Origin: CAMCXE01 sp046347475
Lineage (GTDB): Bacteria; Pseudomonadota; Gammaproteobacteria; Pseudomonadales; Cellvibrionaceae
Direction: 5' to 3'
Length of the DNA: 64,000 bases
Assembly: GCA_046347475.1 (NCBI GenBank)
Contig: JAXMGD010000001.1
Span: 620,001 to 684,000 of the forward strand
Shown here: one piece after another, positions 23,687 through 33,328 of the stretch
Numbering within the stretch: the stretch's first letter is position 1
Layout of the letters: every line of letters starts with the position of its first letter
Notes under the pieces: model-generated
What the model was told of the DNA's origin: nothing
Databases searched by the model: none
Seen by the model: only the letters and a program-made list of their open reading frames with translations
Position numbers and translations under genes: made by a program

Positions 23687-25284
23687 AGAGGCAGCAATCG
23701 TTCTTTGTTGAAACGTTGCGCAAACCAATCTCTTGTCAATTCGTCCATTGGACTCCAAGTCGCCTTTGTATGGTTTCTCCAGTGCCGTCCTTCATCCCCT
23801 AAAACATATGACGACCCAATAAAATATCGTTTTTCCCAGTCAGATAAACCAGCATATTTACGCTTTAGGTCAGTCAGCCAGTAGTGGCAACTCCAGTTGG
23901 ACATGGCAATAAGAATAAGCCGTTTTATAAGTGGGTTTGTCTTTCGGTCGTAAATCTCAATCAAAATTTCTTCTTTTCTAGGGCTCTGTCTCTGGGCAAG
24001 TGCCTGAATATAGAAGCTCATATTTAAATCTACGCTGAGTAAATGCGAATCGCTTTCAAAGATATTTATTAATTTATTGTCTACAAAACTTTTTCCGTGG
24101 TCTAGTAAATTGTCATAAACGCTTCGAACGGCTCTCATAACTGTCACAAAAACTGGAGCCAAGACCTCCAAATTATTTTCATTCAGCAAAGTGCTAATCG
24201 CGCCATACTGCTTGTGGGTATCCAGAGACTGTATTGCCTTAATAGCCTGCTTGGTGACTGTGGAATCAATATTAGTTTTTGCTACCTCTCTGCCCAGGAT
24301 TCCAACAATGTCTACGTTTCTCATCGCTGCTTTTAGGGCTTCGTAATCGTCATCTGCGGTTTCAGAATAAGGGTCATAACGCAGAGTGATATTCAGAAGC
24401 TTCTGTTCATCACTGGCAAGCGGATCCTTAGTATCTTTCGGATCGAGAAGTTTTGCTGTTGAGCGAAATTCTTCGGAGGTTAATATTTTAGTTTTGTTTT
24501 TTTGAAGAACTAACCCTTCATTAAAAAGACTTTCCGACAGGCGAACAAGCACTCTGTAAGCGTCTGTCTTGTCGTTACAGAAAATTGTGTAATCATCAGC
24601 GTACCGGGAAAATTTAATCCGGTTTCTTAATAACATTCGGTCAGTAGAGTCCAAACACAATTCAGAAAGTATTCTAGATGCAGGACCGCCAACGGGTAGC
24701 CCATATGAAACATTTTTAGAAAAATATCCCAAAAGCTTCATTATTCTTTTAGGAATGTCACCCGCAGATGGAAGTCTTGTTAGCGCATTTTCAAGCCTAT
24801 GATGGTAGATCCGCGGGTAGAAGTCCGCGATATCAGTGACTACTACATATTTGGAGTCACTGCTCAGGTCAAATGAACGCTGCCTAAAATCTTTCCATGA
24901 GCTATCAGAAAACAATTTTGCATCAGCATCATTCCAGGCGAAACGATAGGAGTAAACTGACGCGTCGTTAATTGGAACCCTCTGATCTTCAATTTGTTGG
25001 GCAAGTGAAATCACTAAAGCTAGATAGTAAGCATTCCAAAAAGGCTCTATCTGAGTAGTCCACCTGAATCCGGTATATCCTACCTGTGTCAAGGTTTCAA
25101 GTGTGTTAGGAGGGAATCTGGCTAAGTAATCGTCAAATTTTGCATGCATTTCTAAGAGCAAAGATTTGCATTTCTCAAAATCGTCGTGAAATACGAGTTT
25201 CTCTAATGGAAATGGAAAGACATCAGTGTCACCATGCCGTGCAATATTTTTTAGTGAAATACCTATTGCATCATCTATTTTCAT
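23683..25284 (-). CDS. Reverse transcriptase of the defence-associated (DRT/Abi) kind
   Basis: A 533-residue RNA-directed DNA polymerase. Motif A is VVTDIADFYPRIYHHRLENA with catalytic Asp151, motif B lies in YGLPVGGPASRILSEL (194-209), and motif C is RYADDYTIF with Asp230-Asp231. The DIxDFYPxIYxH form of motif A is characteristic of Abi/unknown-group RTs rather than of group II introns. There is no maturase, HNH or integrase region. The C-terminal ~230 residues are helical and HEAT-like (IKAIQSLDTHKQYGAISTLL), as in AbiK/AbiA-type proteins. It overlaps the PD-(D/E)XK gene by four bases. No Shine-Dalgarno sequence stands before the ATG at 25284, and a strong hairpin lies 80-140 bp upstream (25365-25424). 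Phage defence is inferred from family and partner, not shown. Confidence 0.85.
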   Translation of the reverse strand: MKIDDAIGISLKNIARHGDTDVFPFPLEKLVFHDDFEKCKSLLLEMHAKFDDYLARFPPNTLETLTQVGYTGFRWTTQIEPFWNAYYLALVISLAQQIEDQRVPINDASVYSYRFAWNDADAKLFSDSSWKDFRQRSFDLSSDSKYVVVTDIADFYPRIYHHRLENALTRLPSAGDIPKRIMKLLGYFSKNVSYGLPVGGPASRILSELCLDSTDRMLLRNRIKFSRYADDYTIFCNDKTDAYRVLVRLSESLFNEGLVLQKNKTKILTSEEFRSTAKLLDPKDTKDPLASDEQKLLNITLRYDPYSETADDDYEALKAAMRNVDIVGILGREVAKTNIDSTVTKQAIKAIQSLDTHKQYGAISTLLNENNLEVLAPVFVTVMRAVRSVYDNLLDHGKSFVDNKLINIFESDSHLLSVDLNMSFYIQALAQRQSPRKEEILIEIYDRKTNPLIKRLILIAMSNWSCHYWLTDLKRKYAGLSDWEKRYFIGSSYVLGDEGRHWRNHTKATWSPMDELTRDWFAQRFNKERLLPL

Positions 25285-25364
25285 TTGAATAATCTATAGC
25301 CTGGCAAAAAATAATAATTGAATTTTCTAAATAAGGAACCCTTAATGTCTGCCTCGGGGCACCC

Positions 25365-25424
25365 ATAACTATGCGCAATTCTCAATGTGTTGTGGTTTCT
25401 TGTTGCTAAATTGTGCATTGTTAT
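25365..25424 (-). other. Hairpin upstream of the reverse transcriptase, possible ncRNA or leader
   Basis: ATAACTATGCGCAATT (25365-25380) and AATTGTGCATTGTTAT (25409-25424) pair over 16 bp with two mismatches around a 28-base loop. GGGGCACCC before it and GGGGCATCCC after it form an imperfect direct repeat. Position and strand suit a leader or a separate structured RNA for the RT; it could equally be a terminator region between clpV and the RT. Confidence 0.4.
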
Positions 25425-25467
25425 CAGCTCTGGGGCATCCCTGCCCACCCCAAATCCCGAACCCTAC

Positions 25468-28146
25468 TTACTCAACAAGATAACTAAACACCCCCTCCTC
25501 ACTAACCCCCACATGCACCTTATTAATCTCCTCCCCAAGCGCCATCTTACCCAAACACTCTGCCGCCAACGCAGGCAACAGCGTACGAGTTAAGATATTC
25601 TCAATATTCCGCGCCCCGGTATCCACCTCTTGCGAGCGAGCCACAATATGCAACAACACATCTTCATCGTAACTAAAGGCCGCGTTGTAATGGCTTTTAA
25701 TGCGTTTCTCAATCCGGCGCATATTAATTTTGCAGATTTTTAATAGGTCTTCATCGCCCAGCGGGTAATAAGGAATCACCGTGGTGCGGCCTAAAAAGGC
25801 GGGTTTGAAGTAACGCAGTAATTGTGGGCGGAAGTTGTCCAGCAATACTTCTGGGTCTGGCCGCTCTTCGCTGGCGTTTAATATAGCGCGCAGGTGTTCT
25901 TCGGCGGCGTTGCTGGTCATTATTATTAGGGTATTTCTAAAATCAATATCGCGGCCTTCGCCGTCTTTAATGGTGCCTTTATCGAATAAATTATAAAAAA
26001 CATCCTGCACGCCGGGGTGGGCTTTTTCCATTTCGTCTAATAACACCACTGAGTAGGGTTTGCGGCGCACGGCTTCGGTTAATACACCGCCTTCGCCGTA
26101 ACCTACATAACCCGGAGGTGAGCCGAGCAGCATGGAAACTTTATGTTCTTCTTTAAACTCCGACATATTAATGGTGGTAATGTTTTGGTCGCCACCGTAG
26201 AGAATATCCGCGAGGGCCAGGGCGGTTTCGGTTTTACCTACACCGGAGGAGCCCACCATAAAAAATACCCCTATGGGTTTGCGTGCATCGGTAAGGCCTG
26301 CGCGGCTGGTGCGGATGGCTTGGGAGATGGCTTCCAGTGCGTGGGGTTGGCCGATGACGCGCTCGCCTAATACTTCGGCTAAATTCAATACTTGTTGAAT
26401 TTCGTTGGAGACCATTTTACCCACGGGAATGCCCGTCCAATTGGCGACAACTTCGGCTATGGCTTGGCTGCCTACGTTCACTTGAATTAATGGGTTCTCG
26501 CCTTGGACGGCTTCTAATTCTTTAAATAAGACTTGTAATTGTGCTTTGGCTTCTAGGCGTTCACCTTCGCTCATACGGCCTTCGGCATCCGCCCCGGATT
26601 TTTTCGCCAGTTTAAAATCTGCGTCGATTTTATTTTGAATAGCGTGAATTTTGGCGACTAATTCTTTTTCCGTGTTCCACTGCGCTTCGGCGGTGGCGAG
26701 GGAGGCTTGTTGCTCGGTTAATTCGCTATTTAATTTCGCGATTTGTTCGTCGCAATTACCGGTGGTGGCATTTTCCCGCTCTAAGGAGGCAATATTGGTA
26801 TCAATTTGCTGAATGCGGCGGCGGATATCTTCGATGCTCGCAGGTGTGGTGCTTTGGCTTAGGCCCACGCGGGCGCAAGCGGTATCCAGAAGGCTGACTG
26901 ATTTATCTGGCAGTTGGCGGGCGGTGATGTAGCGGGCGGAGAGGCGTACGGAGTCCACAATAGCTTCGTCTAAAATGCGCACTTTGTGGTGGTTTTGCAG
27001 CATGCCGGCGATGGCGCGCATCATGTCGATGGCTTTATCTTCGCTGGGTTCTTCCACTTTTACGACTTGGAAGCGGCGAGTTAAGGCGGGGTCGCGCTCG
27101 AAATATTTTTTATATTCCGCCCAGGTGGTGGCGGCGATGGTGCGTAATTCGCCGCGGGCGAGTGCAGGTTTTAATAGGTTAGCGGCATCGCCTTGGCCTT
27201 CTTTTCCGCCGGCGCCAATTAAGGTATGGGCTTCGTCGATAAACATAATAATCGGTTCGGCGCTGGCTTTAACTTCAGCGATAACGGATTTTAAGCGGTT
27301 TTCAAATTCGCCTTTTACGCTGGCACCGGCTTGTAATAGGCCTAAATCGAGGCTGCGCACGGTGACATTTTTTAATGGGTCCGGCACGTCGCCAGTGGCG
27401 ATGCGCAGGGCAAAACCTTCCACTACGGCGGTTTTACCTACGCCTGCTTCCCCGGTGAGAATGGGGTTGTTTTGGCGGCGGCGGGTGAGTATATCGATAA
27501 TTTGGCGGATTTCTTCATCGCGGCCTAATACCGCATCTATTTTGCCGTTTTTGGCGGCGTCGGTAAGGTTAACGGTGAATTTATCCAGGGCGGGGGTTTT
27601 GCTGGGGGCGCCGGTATTGGGTGTGCCGTCATCGCTGCTGCTGGTGTCGCCTTGTAAATTTTGTTTGGATTCACCGGTGGTGCCGATAATGGAACGGGCG
27701 AAGGTGCGGATGGATTCAGGTGTGATTTTTTTAAATTCGGCGGATACACCTTCAGCGGTGCGGCGCAGGCCTTCGTCTAATAATAATGCGGCTAATAAAT
27801 GCCCGGAGGTGGCGATGCCGTGGCCGTATTCTACCGAGGCGAGCATCCAGGCGTTTTTGGCTAGGTCTACAATGGTGGGGGAGAGGGCGGGGGCGCGGGT
27901 GTTGCCGGATTTAATGCGGTCTAGCTCTTGGTTTAAATCCCGCGCCAGTTTACCTAGGTTCACTTCGTATTTAATTAAAATGGCTTGGATGTCGCTGTCG
28001 GTCATTTCAATTAATTTTAATAACCAGTGTTCTACTTCCACGTTGTAGTGGGTGCGGTTTAAACACAGGCCTGCGGCGCCTTCAAGGGCCTGGCGGCTGG
28101 GCTCATTGAGTTTGCCCACAAGGGCTTTTAGGTCGATGTTGATCAT
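25468..28146 (-). CDS. tssH: TssH/ClpV, T6SS sheath-recycling AAA+ ATPase
   Basis: 892 residues from the ATG at 28144-28146, with AAGGA upstream; an in-frame extension to 28218 adds 24 unlikely residues. It has an N-terminal Clp repeat region, then the first AAA+ module with GEAGVGKTAVVEG and IIMFIDEAHTLIG, a coiled M-domain rich in Glu/Ala near 410-540, and the second module with GSSGVGKTETA and VVLLDEMEKAHP. ClpV hexamers pull apart contracted TssB/TssC sheaths for reuse. It is the last gene of the tssA-to-tssH minus-strand arm, 162 bp after tssG. Housekeeping ClpB is the nearest alternative, but the position and the N-terminal domain favour ClpV. Confidence 0.95.
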   Translation of the reverse strand: MINIDLKALVGKLNEPSRQALEGAAGLCLNRTHYNVEVEHWLLKLIEMTDSDIQAILIKYEVNLGKLARDLNQELDRIKSGNTRAPALSPTIVDLAKNAWMLASVEYGHGIATSGHLLAALLLDEGLRRTAEGVSAEFKKITPESIRTFARSIIGTTGESKQNLQGDTSSSDDGTPNTGAPSKTPALDKFTVNLTDAAKNGKIDAVLGRDEEIRQIIDILTRRRQNNPILTGEAGVGKTAVVEGFALRIATGDVPDPLKNVTVRSLDLGLLQAGASVKGEFENRLKSVIAEVKASAEPIIMFIDEAHTLIGAGGKEGQGDAANLLKPALARGELRTIAATTWAEYKKYFERDPALTRRFQVVKVEEPSEDKAIDMMRAIAGMLQNHHKVRILDEAIVDSVRLSARYITARQLPDKSVSLLDTACARVGLSQSTTPASIEDIRRRIQQIDTNIASLERENATTGNCDEQIAKLNSELTEQQASLATAEAQWNTEKELVAKIHAIQNKIDADFKLAKKSGADAEGRMSEGERLEAKAQLQVLFKELEAVQGENPLIQVNVGSQAIAEVVANWTGIPVGKMVSNEIQQVLNLAEVLGERVIGQPHALEAISQAIRTSRAGLTDARKPIGVFFMVGSSGVGKTETALALADILYGGDQNITTINMSEFKEEHKVSMLLGSPPGYVGYGEGGVLTEAVRRKPYSVVLLDEMEKAHPGVQDVFYNLFDKGTIKDGEGRDIDFRNTLIIMTSNAAEEHLRAILNASEERPDPEVLLDNFRPQLLRYFKPAFLGRTTVIPYYPLGDEDLLKICKINMRRIEKRIKSHYNAAFSYDEDVLLHIVARSQEVDTGARNIENILTRTLLPALAAECLGKMALGEEINKVHVGVSEEGVFSYLVE

Positions 28147-28308
28147 AATGGTGATCCTTAGGTTGCAGTTAAATAAATCGGTGAAATCGCGGCTGAGTAT
28201 GCACCCCTGCGGCGGCAAAATAAACTGGCGTGAGCCTATTGTGCGTGGCTCCCGTGGGTGTCCTTATCCGGCCTGCGCTCCTCTTTTGATTAGATAAAAT
28301 TGTGTTAA

Positions 28309-29421
28309 TTAGTCGAGGCGGCCTGCGGAAATAGCAATGTTAAGGGTTTCGCCGTGGCGGTAACTGGCTAAGGGTTTGGTGGCAAGCCAGGTATCCCAGC
28401 CGATAATCGGCGGTTCTTTTTGGTTGAGTTGAATTTGGTAGGGCAGGTGCTTGCGGGCCACGCTAATCACGTATTCAAAATCCTGCTCCATACCGGCGTA
28501 GAGTTTGACCATTTCGTGCAGGTTGGCTAAAGCTTTGGTGCCGGGGGCGAATTGGTAAAATTCTTGTTTGTTCAGGGGCCCTAACACAATGCGCACCTTG
28601 CCCTGGGCAAACCAGGCTTTAGAGCCAATAAGTGCCGAGCGGCCCAGGCAGGCATTTTGGCCTTTGCGGTTGCTGATATCCGGCAGGCGCGAGCGCACGT
28701 CGTCGATTAAATCCTGCCACTGGCCGACAAATTCTTCTACCTGTACCGGCACACCAAAATGAGCGGCAATCATATTTTTTAGGCCCACCGCTGTGCGCAC
28801 GCGCTGGGTGAAAAAACCGGCGTAGCGCAAAAATAACAAACTATTTAAGCGGGTGTTTTTTTCCAGATGGGGTGTGCTTAAGCCCACCAGCGAGAGCAAA
28901 CAATGGGTGATGCTGTCGTGCTCTTGTTTGCGCGCGGGAATTAAATGTTGGCGCTCGTAGGCAATCGGTAGGCGGTATTTAATGCTGGCTTGGAAAAATA
29001 ACGAGGCTATGCGGTGGTTAAAAATATCGAAGAATTGTTTGAGGGTGTTATCGCGCAGTTTAAGGCGCTCAAAAATGAGTTCGCTGTAATGAAAAGGCAA
29101 TACACCTATGGCGCCGGTAAGGCCTAAAAAATTAATAATCACCAACCAGCGCACTTGGTTGCCGGAGAGTTTTTCAATCTCCAGGCGGAATATATCCCCG
29201 CAGGGAATGGCCAGGCTTTGATGGCTGGCCAGGCGGGCAAATTCTCGTACCGGTGGGCTAAAGCGGCCAATGGGTAAATTGGCAAAGCTGGTTTTGCTTT
29301 GCAGGGGCATGAGGGAGGCCCGCTCCAATAAACGCAGCGCCTGGGTAAAACCAAAATCGCTCGGCTGCGCTTGCAGCCAGGCAATTACAGCAGTATTTTT
29401 TCGCCGGATCGGGGTGGACAT
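28309..29421 (-). CDS. tssG: TssG, T6SS baseplate protein
   Basis: A 370-residue TssG/ImpH/VasB family protein. The N-terminal AWLQAQPSDFGFTQALRLLE is the usual family opening, and VLPFHYSELIFERLKLRDNT and IGWDTWL near the C-terminus are also typical. TssG with TssE, TssF and TssK builds the baseplate wedges around the VgrG hub. Its start lies 37 bp inside the tssF gene, in another frame, so translation is coupled. Length is normal for the family. Confidence 0.93.
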   Translation of the reverse strand: MSTPIRRKNTAVIAWLQAQPSDFGFTQALRLLERASLMPLQSKTSFANLPIGRFSPPVREFARLASHQSLAIPCGDIFRLEIEKLSGNQVRWLVIINFLGLTGAIGVLPFHYSELIFERLKLRDNTLKQFFDIFNHRIASLFFQASIKYRLPIAYERQHLIPARKQEHDSITHCLLSLVGLSTPHLEKNTRLNSLLFLRYAGFFTQRVRTAVGLKNMIAAHFGVPVQVEEFVGQWQDLIDDVRSRLPDISNRKGQNACLGRSALIGSKAWFAQGKVRIVLGPLNKQEFYQFAPGTKALANLHEMVKLYAGMEQDFEYVISVARKHLPYQIQLNQKEPPIIGWDTWLATKPLASYRHGETLNIAISAGRLD

Positions 29422-31217
29422 TTTTTCAGATAACCTTCTTTATTTTTTATTTTCACCAGTGTGCGGGTGAATGAATTGAGCGGGCAATAGACCGCAAAAA
29501 AATGTTCTAACACTGTGGCGTAGAGATAACTGCTGCTGCCGCTGAGTAATTGGGCATCTAAGGTCACTTCTATTTCCACCCCTCGGCACAGAGTTGTGAG
29601 GCCATCAATGGCAAGGGGGGCGCTAATGGGGCGCGCTTTGACTTGTAAGACCGAATCAATTAATGCGCGGGTGACGGAGGTTTCGCGAAAATCGTACAGG
29701 CGCAGAATTTCTTTAAAGGCCTCGGTGCTATCACTGCTGCCGGTGAGGGATAAATGATTTAAATTTAAATGCGAGATTAACCGCCAGCGGGCTTTATTGC
29801 CCAGCGGCGGGCGCACGGCGGGACTGGGCTGTAATAAACAGCGAATGCGCGTGCAGGGTGGGGCGGCGTTGACACATTGCAGGGCCGGTTGCTCGGAATT
29901 AAACGGTAATTTGCTGGGTTGATCGCGATTACTGGCCAGGCTTTCAATGGATAAAATGCGGTTATCCGGCGCGTTGGGGTTAAAGTTTAAATCCACCAGG
30001 CTTAAATACAGATCGGTGCCGTCGTCGCGGTCTAAATTACCGAGTTTAGCGTGGCGGCGGGAGGCAAACCAAAAGGTTTGCATGGTTTGGCCTTCGTGGC
30101 GGTGGTTGAGGCCGTAAAAGGGTAAAAATTCGCTGGCTTCGCCGTCGGTATTAATAGCGGTGACCGACTGAATGGCATACAACTCATACCCCATGGGCCT
30201 GCGCGCATCGGGAATAACTGGGTATTCCATCTGGGTGTGGTCAAGTTTAATTGGGTCACATTTGTGCGGGAATAAATTAATAATCGGCGTGCAGTTAAGC
30301 GCAAACATATCGGCATTGAGCTGATGCTCAAGCTCTAAATCCGCTTGTTTGAAATAAATATACAGCTCTAGGTTTTGGCCATAGTAGGGGCTGATTTTTT
30401 CGCCCAGTTCTATATCCACAAACATGAATTTTTCGGCGTAGGTGAAAAATTCGGTGAGCAGGCGATAGCCGATAAAGGAATTTTCTGGGTAGGGGAAGAG
30501 GCCATCTTCTTGGTCAAAACCCACCGGTTTTAATACATCCGGGCTTAAATAAATGGGCTGGGTATCCTGGGCGGAGGTGGTCATTACCACCTGTAGGCAT
30601 TCGCCCAATAATAATTGATACAAAGGGTGGGTATATTGTGCTTGGCCTTTTAAATACAGGCGAATGCGCGGCGGCGCTAGCACACCAAAATTTACATCCG
30701 GTGTAAACCCTTGCAGGCAGAGTTTTAACACGCTGGAGGCGCCGCGCGCTGAAGCGGCGCCGGGGGTAGTAAAGGGCCGCCCCATGAGGCTGGCGTGATT
30801 AACACTAATGGGCAGCAGGGTGGTCTCGTACACAGTGCGAAAGCGGCAGGTTTCGCCGTTGAATTGTGGGGTTTCCAGCAGCGTGTGGCGCGGAATTAAA
30901 AAGGGCGCGTCCAGTTTGGCTTTATCCGGTTCACACTGCACTATGGATAGCGCCGGGATTGGCCGCTGGTAATGGGGGTAAATACAATTGATCAGTGCGT
31001 CGGTAAGTTCTGGGAATTCATCATCTAATTTATGTTGAATGCGGGCATTTAAATAGGCAAAACTTTCAATTAAACGCGAGGCGTGGGGGTCTTCAATGGT
31101 TTCGTTATTGATGCCCAAACGGCCAGCAATTTTGGGGTTTTCCTTGGCGAATTCGTTGCCGAGCTGGCGAATAAACGCCAGTTCTTTTTCGTAATAGGGT
31201 AATAATTCATCAGCCAT
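29385..31217 (-). CDS. tssF: TssF, T6SS baseplate protein
   Basis: A 610-residue TssF/ImpG/VasA family protein. ADELLPYYEKELAFIRQLGN, then EFAKENPKIAGRLG, and SRLIESFAYLNARIQHKLDD are the classic N-terminal signatures. It forms the largest part of the baseplate wedge. The ATG overlaps the end of tssE by 8 bp and its 3' end overlaps tssG by 37 bp, which fixes it in the operon. Confidence 0.95.
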   Translation of the reverse strand: MADELLPYYEKELAFIRQLGNEFAKENPKIAGRLGINNETIEDPHASRLIESFAYLNARIQHKLDDEFPELTDALINCIYPHYQRPIPALSIVQCEPDKAKLDAPFLIPRHTLLETPQFNGETCRFRTVYETTLLPISVNHASLMGRPFTTPGAASARGASSVLKLCLQGFTPDVNFGVLAPPRIRLYLKGQAQYTHPLYQLLLGECLQVVMTTSAQDTQPIYLSPDVLKPVGFDQEDGLFPYPENSFIGYRLLTEFFTYAEKFMFVDIELGEKISPYYGQNLELYIYFKQADLELEHQLNADMFALNCTPIINLFPHKCDPIKLDHTQMEYPVIPDARRPMGYELYAIQSVTAINTDGEASEFLPFYGLNHRHEGQTMQTFWFASRRHAKLGNLDRDDGTDLYLSLVDLNFNPNAPDNRILSIESLASNRDQPSKLPFNSEQPALQCVNAAPPCTRIRCLLQPSPAVRPPLGNKARWRLISHLNLNHLSLTGSSDSTEAFKEILRLYDFRETSVTRALIDSVLQVKARPISAPLAIDGLTTLCRGVEIEVTLDAQLLSGSSSYLYATVLEHFFAVYCPLNSFTRTLVKIKNKEGYLKKCPPRSGEKILL

Positions 31218-31710
31218 GTAGGGAATCTTCCACGGATACGGTGCGTAATACGGGTTCTAAAATGGAGTCGAATATGACTTCTTCCGGTGCTGGGTCTGCG
31301 TACATGAGCGCGTCGATGCGAAAGCGCAGGGTGCGGTCGGTTTTATCTTCGTTATCAATAAATTGCACCCGAACGTTTTTAAAGCGCGGCTCAAAGGTGC
31401 GGATAATAAATTCGATGTTTTTAATAAATTCTTTTTTCTTGCGGCCGTCGATCATGTTGACGGTGGCCAAATCCGGCAGGCCGTAATTAATAAAACTCTC
31501 GTTGACTAATTCTAGGTGTTCGGCAGGCGCAACTACGCGGTAACGGGTGTTGAGGAGGTTTTCTAAATCCCGCCGCACGGCAGCGCGCAGCTCTTTTAAT
31601 TTGCTGTGGCGGGCTGGGTCGGTTTCTATTTGGTTGTCTGGGTCGTTGTCGATTAAGCGGTCTAAAATCGACGGGCGCAGTTTTTTATCTTTATCCACAC
31701 CACTACTCAT
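31210..31710 (-). CDS. tssE: TssE, gp25-like T6SS baseplate protein
   Basis: A 166-residue protein with the gp25/TssE core: PSILDRLIDNDPDN, then LLNTRYR, ESFINYGLPDLATV, and a final beta region that ends in sheath/baseplate contacts. It resembles the T4 phage gp25 wedge protein and starts sheath assembly. TGATG overlap with the preceding tssC-like gene shows tight coupling. Confidence 0.92.
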   Translation of the reverse strand: MSSGVDKDKKLRPSILDRLIDNDPDNQIETDPARHSKLKELRAAVRRDLENLLNTRYRVVAPAEHLELVNESFINYGLPDLATVNMIDGRKKKEFIKNIEFIIRTFEPRFKNVRVQFIDNEDKTDRTLRFRIDALMYADPAPEEVIFDSILEPVLRTVSVEDSLHG

Positions 31711-33218
31711 CAGGCGGCTCCTTGGACTAATTCAGTGACTAACTCAAGTTCCGATACCATTTGATCGGCTTGATAACAGGGCACCAAATGAATCACACAG
31801 GCGTAGGTGCCGGGTTTGCCGGGGTGCTCGCGCACTTGCACGCGGGCTTCTTGAATGGGGTAGCGGGCCTGCTCTTCCCATTCCATATCTTTGCGGCCGG
31901 TGGTGTATTGGTGTAACCAGCGGCGTAAAAAATCTTCGCACTGCTCTGCGGTAATAAAACTGCCGATTTTATCGCGCACCATGACTTTGATGTAATGGGC
32001 CACGCGGGAGGCGCATAACACGTGTTGCAGCATGGTGGATAATTTAGCGTTGACCTGAGCATCCCGTGTGGCCATGCGTTTGGATAATTGAATCGATTGG
32101 TTGGAGTAAAAAGCAAAATAAGGTGTGGCAAAACACTGGCAGAGGGGAATAAAACCTAAATTGCTAATATCCCGTTCTATATTATCGGTAATGACCACAT
32201 CGGTGGCCGGTTTGGTAATAATGTCGTTAGGGTCGGTTTTAAAACTGTCGCAGGGTAAATTAGTGACTAAGCCTCCGCCGATATTATTGCGCGGTACGCC
32301 GCGAATATGGCCAAACCAACCGACGCTGCCAAATTCGCGCAATAAAATCCCGCCAAAGGCGTAGGCGGCATTGCCCCATAAATAATCCTCCGGCGAGCGG
32401 ATATATTCACAAAAATATAAACCGCGATAATTGCCGGGGGTGGTGCGATAGGGTTTGCGCATCAAAATACGCGGCAGCGTGAGCCCTACAAAACGCGCTT
32501 CGTTTTTCATGCGCAGGGCGCGCCACTGGATATATTCCTCTTGGGCAAAAAGGGAGGTTAAATTCAGCGGTAAACGCAAGGTAGAAAAATCATCCATACC
32601 CAAAAGAGCGCTGGAAACACCGGCAATAAACGGTGAAAACGCGGCGGCGGCAATTTGTGCGATGGAGTCAAGGGCCGAAATATCATCGTAGGGATGGGCG
32701 CGGCTTTGTTTGTGGCTAATGGCGTAATCGCCAATGAGTGCGCCATAGGGTTCACCGCCGGGGGTGCCGTATTCTTCAGCGTAAATTTTGTTGTACAGGC
32801 TGCTTTGGTCAAATTCCAAGGCGCGGCTTAAGTCTTTGGTGACTTCCTGCCAGCTGGCGTCGAGCACTTTTATTTTGGCCAGTTTTATACCTTCGGCCTG
32901 CAGGGTTAAATAATACAGGCCGCGCCAGGAGGATTCTAAGCGCTGAAATTTCGGGTGGTGGATAATGGCGTTGAGCTGTTGATTAATTAATTGGTCTATA
33001 TGGCTGATAGCGAGCTCAAGCTGATTCAGAATATCTTGGCTAGTTTTAACGGCGCCTTCTGGCGTGTGGTGTTTTAGCCAATATTTAAGGGCTAACGGCC
33101 AGTGGGGCTCGCGCAGGAAATCGTCCAGGCGCACAGCGCTGGCCTGCTGTTTTAATATTTCGTCAAAATTAAATGCTGGGCTGGCCGATGACACTGGGGT
33201 AATTCCAACTGGGTTCAA
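31710..33218 (-). CDS. Second TssC-like sheath paralogue (ImpD type)
   Basis: 502 residues, clearly related to TssC: KFQRLESSWRGLYYL, EFDQSSLYNKIY, YGALIGDY, VMVRDKIGSF and AEQCEDFLRRWL match the neighbouring tssC at the same relative positions. A tandem TssC-like gene after tssC is known from imp-type T6SS loci (ImpD). Whether it enters the sheath or plays a special end role is unknown. The start used is TTG at 33216-33218, since no ATG is well placed and no strong Shine-Dalgarno sequence is visible; this is unusual within the operon. It lies 110 bp after tssC, the only sizeable gap between tssB and tssG. Confidence 0.88.
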   Translation of the reverse strand: MNPVGITPVSSASPAFNFDEILKQQASAVRLDDFLREPHWPLALKYWLKHHTPEGAVKTSQDILNQLELAISHIDQLINQQLNAIIHHPKFQRLESSWRGLYYLTLQAEGIKLAKIKVLDASWQEVTKDLSRALEFDQSSLYNKIYAEEYGTPGGEPYGALIGDYAISHKQSRAHPYDDISALDSIAQIAAAAFSPFIAGVSSALLGMDDFSTLRLPLNLTSLFAQEEYIQWRALRMKNEARFVGLTLPRILMRKPYRTTPGNYRGLYFCEYIRSPEDYLWGNAAYAFGGILLREFGSVGWFGHIRGVPRNNIGGGLVTNLPCDSFKTDPNDIITKPATDVVITDNIERDISNLGFIPLCQCFATPYFAFYSNQSIQLSKRMATRDAQVNAKLSTMLQHVLCASRVAHYIKVMVRDKIGSFITAEQCEDFLRRWLHQYTTGRKDMEWEEQARYPIQEARVQVREHPGKPGTYACVIHLVPCYQADQMVSELELVTELVQGAA

Positions 33219-33328
33219 AAAAACGTCTGGATTAAAACGGCTTGGTATTTTTAAGCGCTATTTTTGCTGGGTTTAAAAACACAAGGGAGCCGAAGCTCCC
33301 TTGTATGACGCACACATCAGCCGGTTGA

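Noticed and set aside
23683..25284. Group II intron or retron reverse transcriptase
   Set aside because: No maturase or HNH region and no intron boundaries; motif A and the HEAT-like C-terminus fit Abi/defence RTs, and no msr/msd-like gene was evident apart from one simple hairpin.
26975..28048. 357-codon plus-strand frame inside clpV
   Set aside because: Antisense shadow of the conserved tssH coding sequence; its translation shows no domain.
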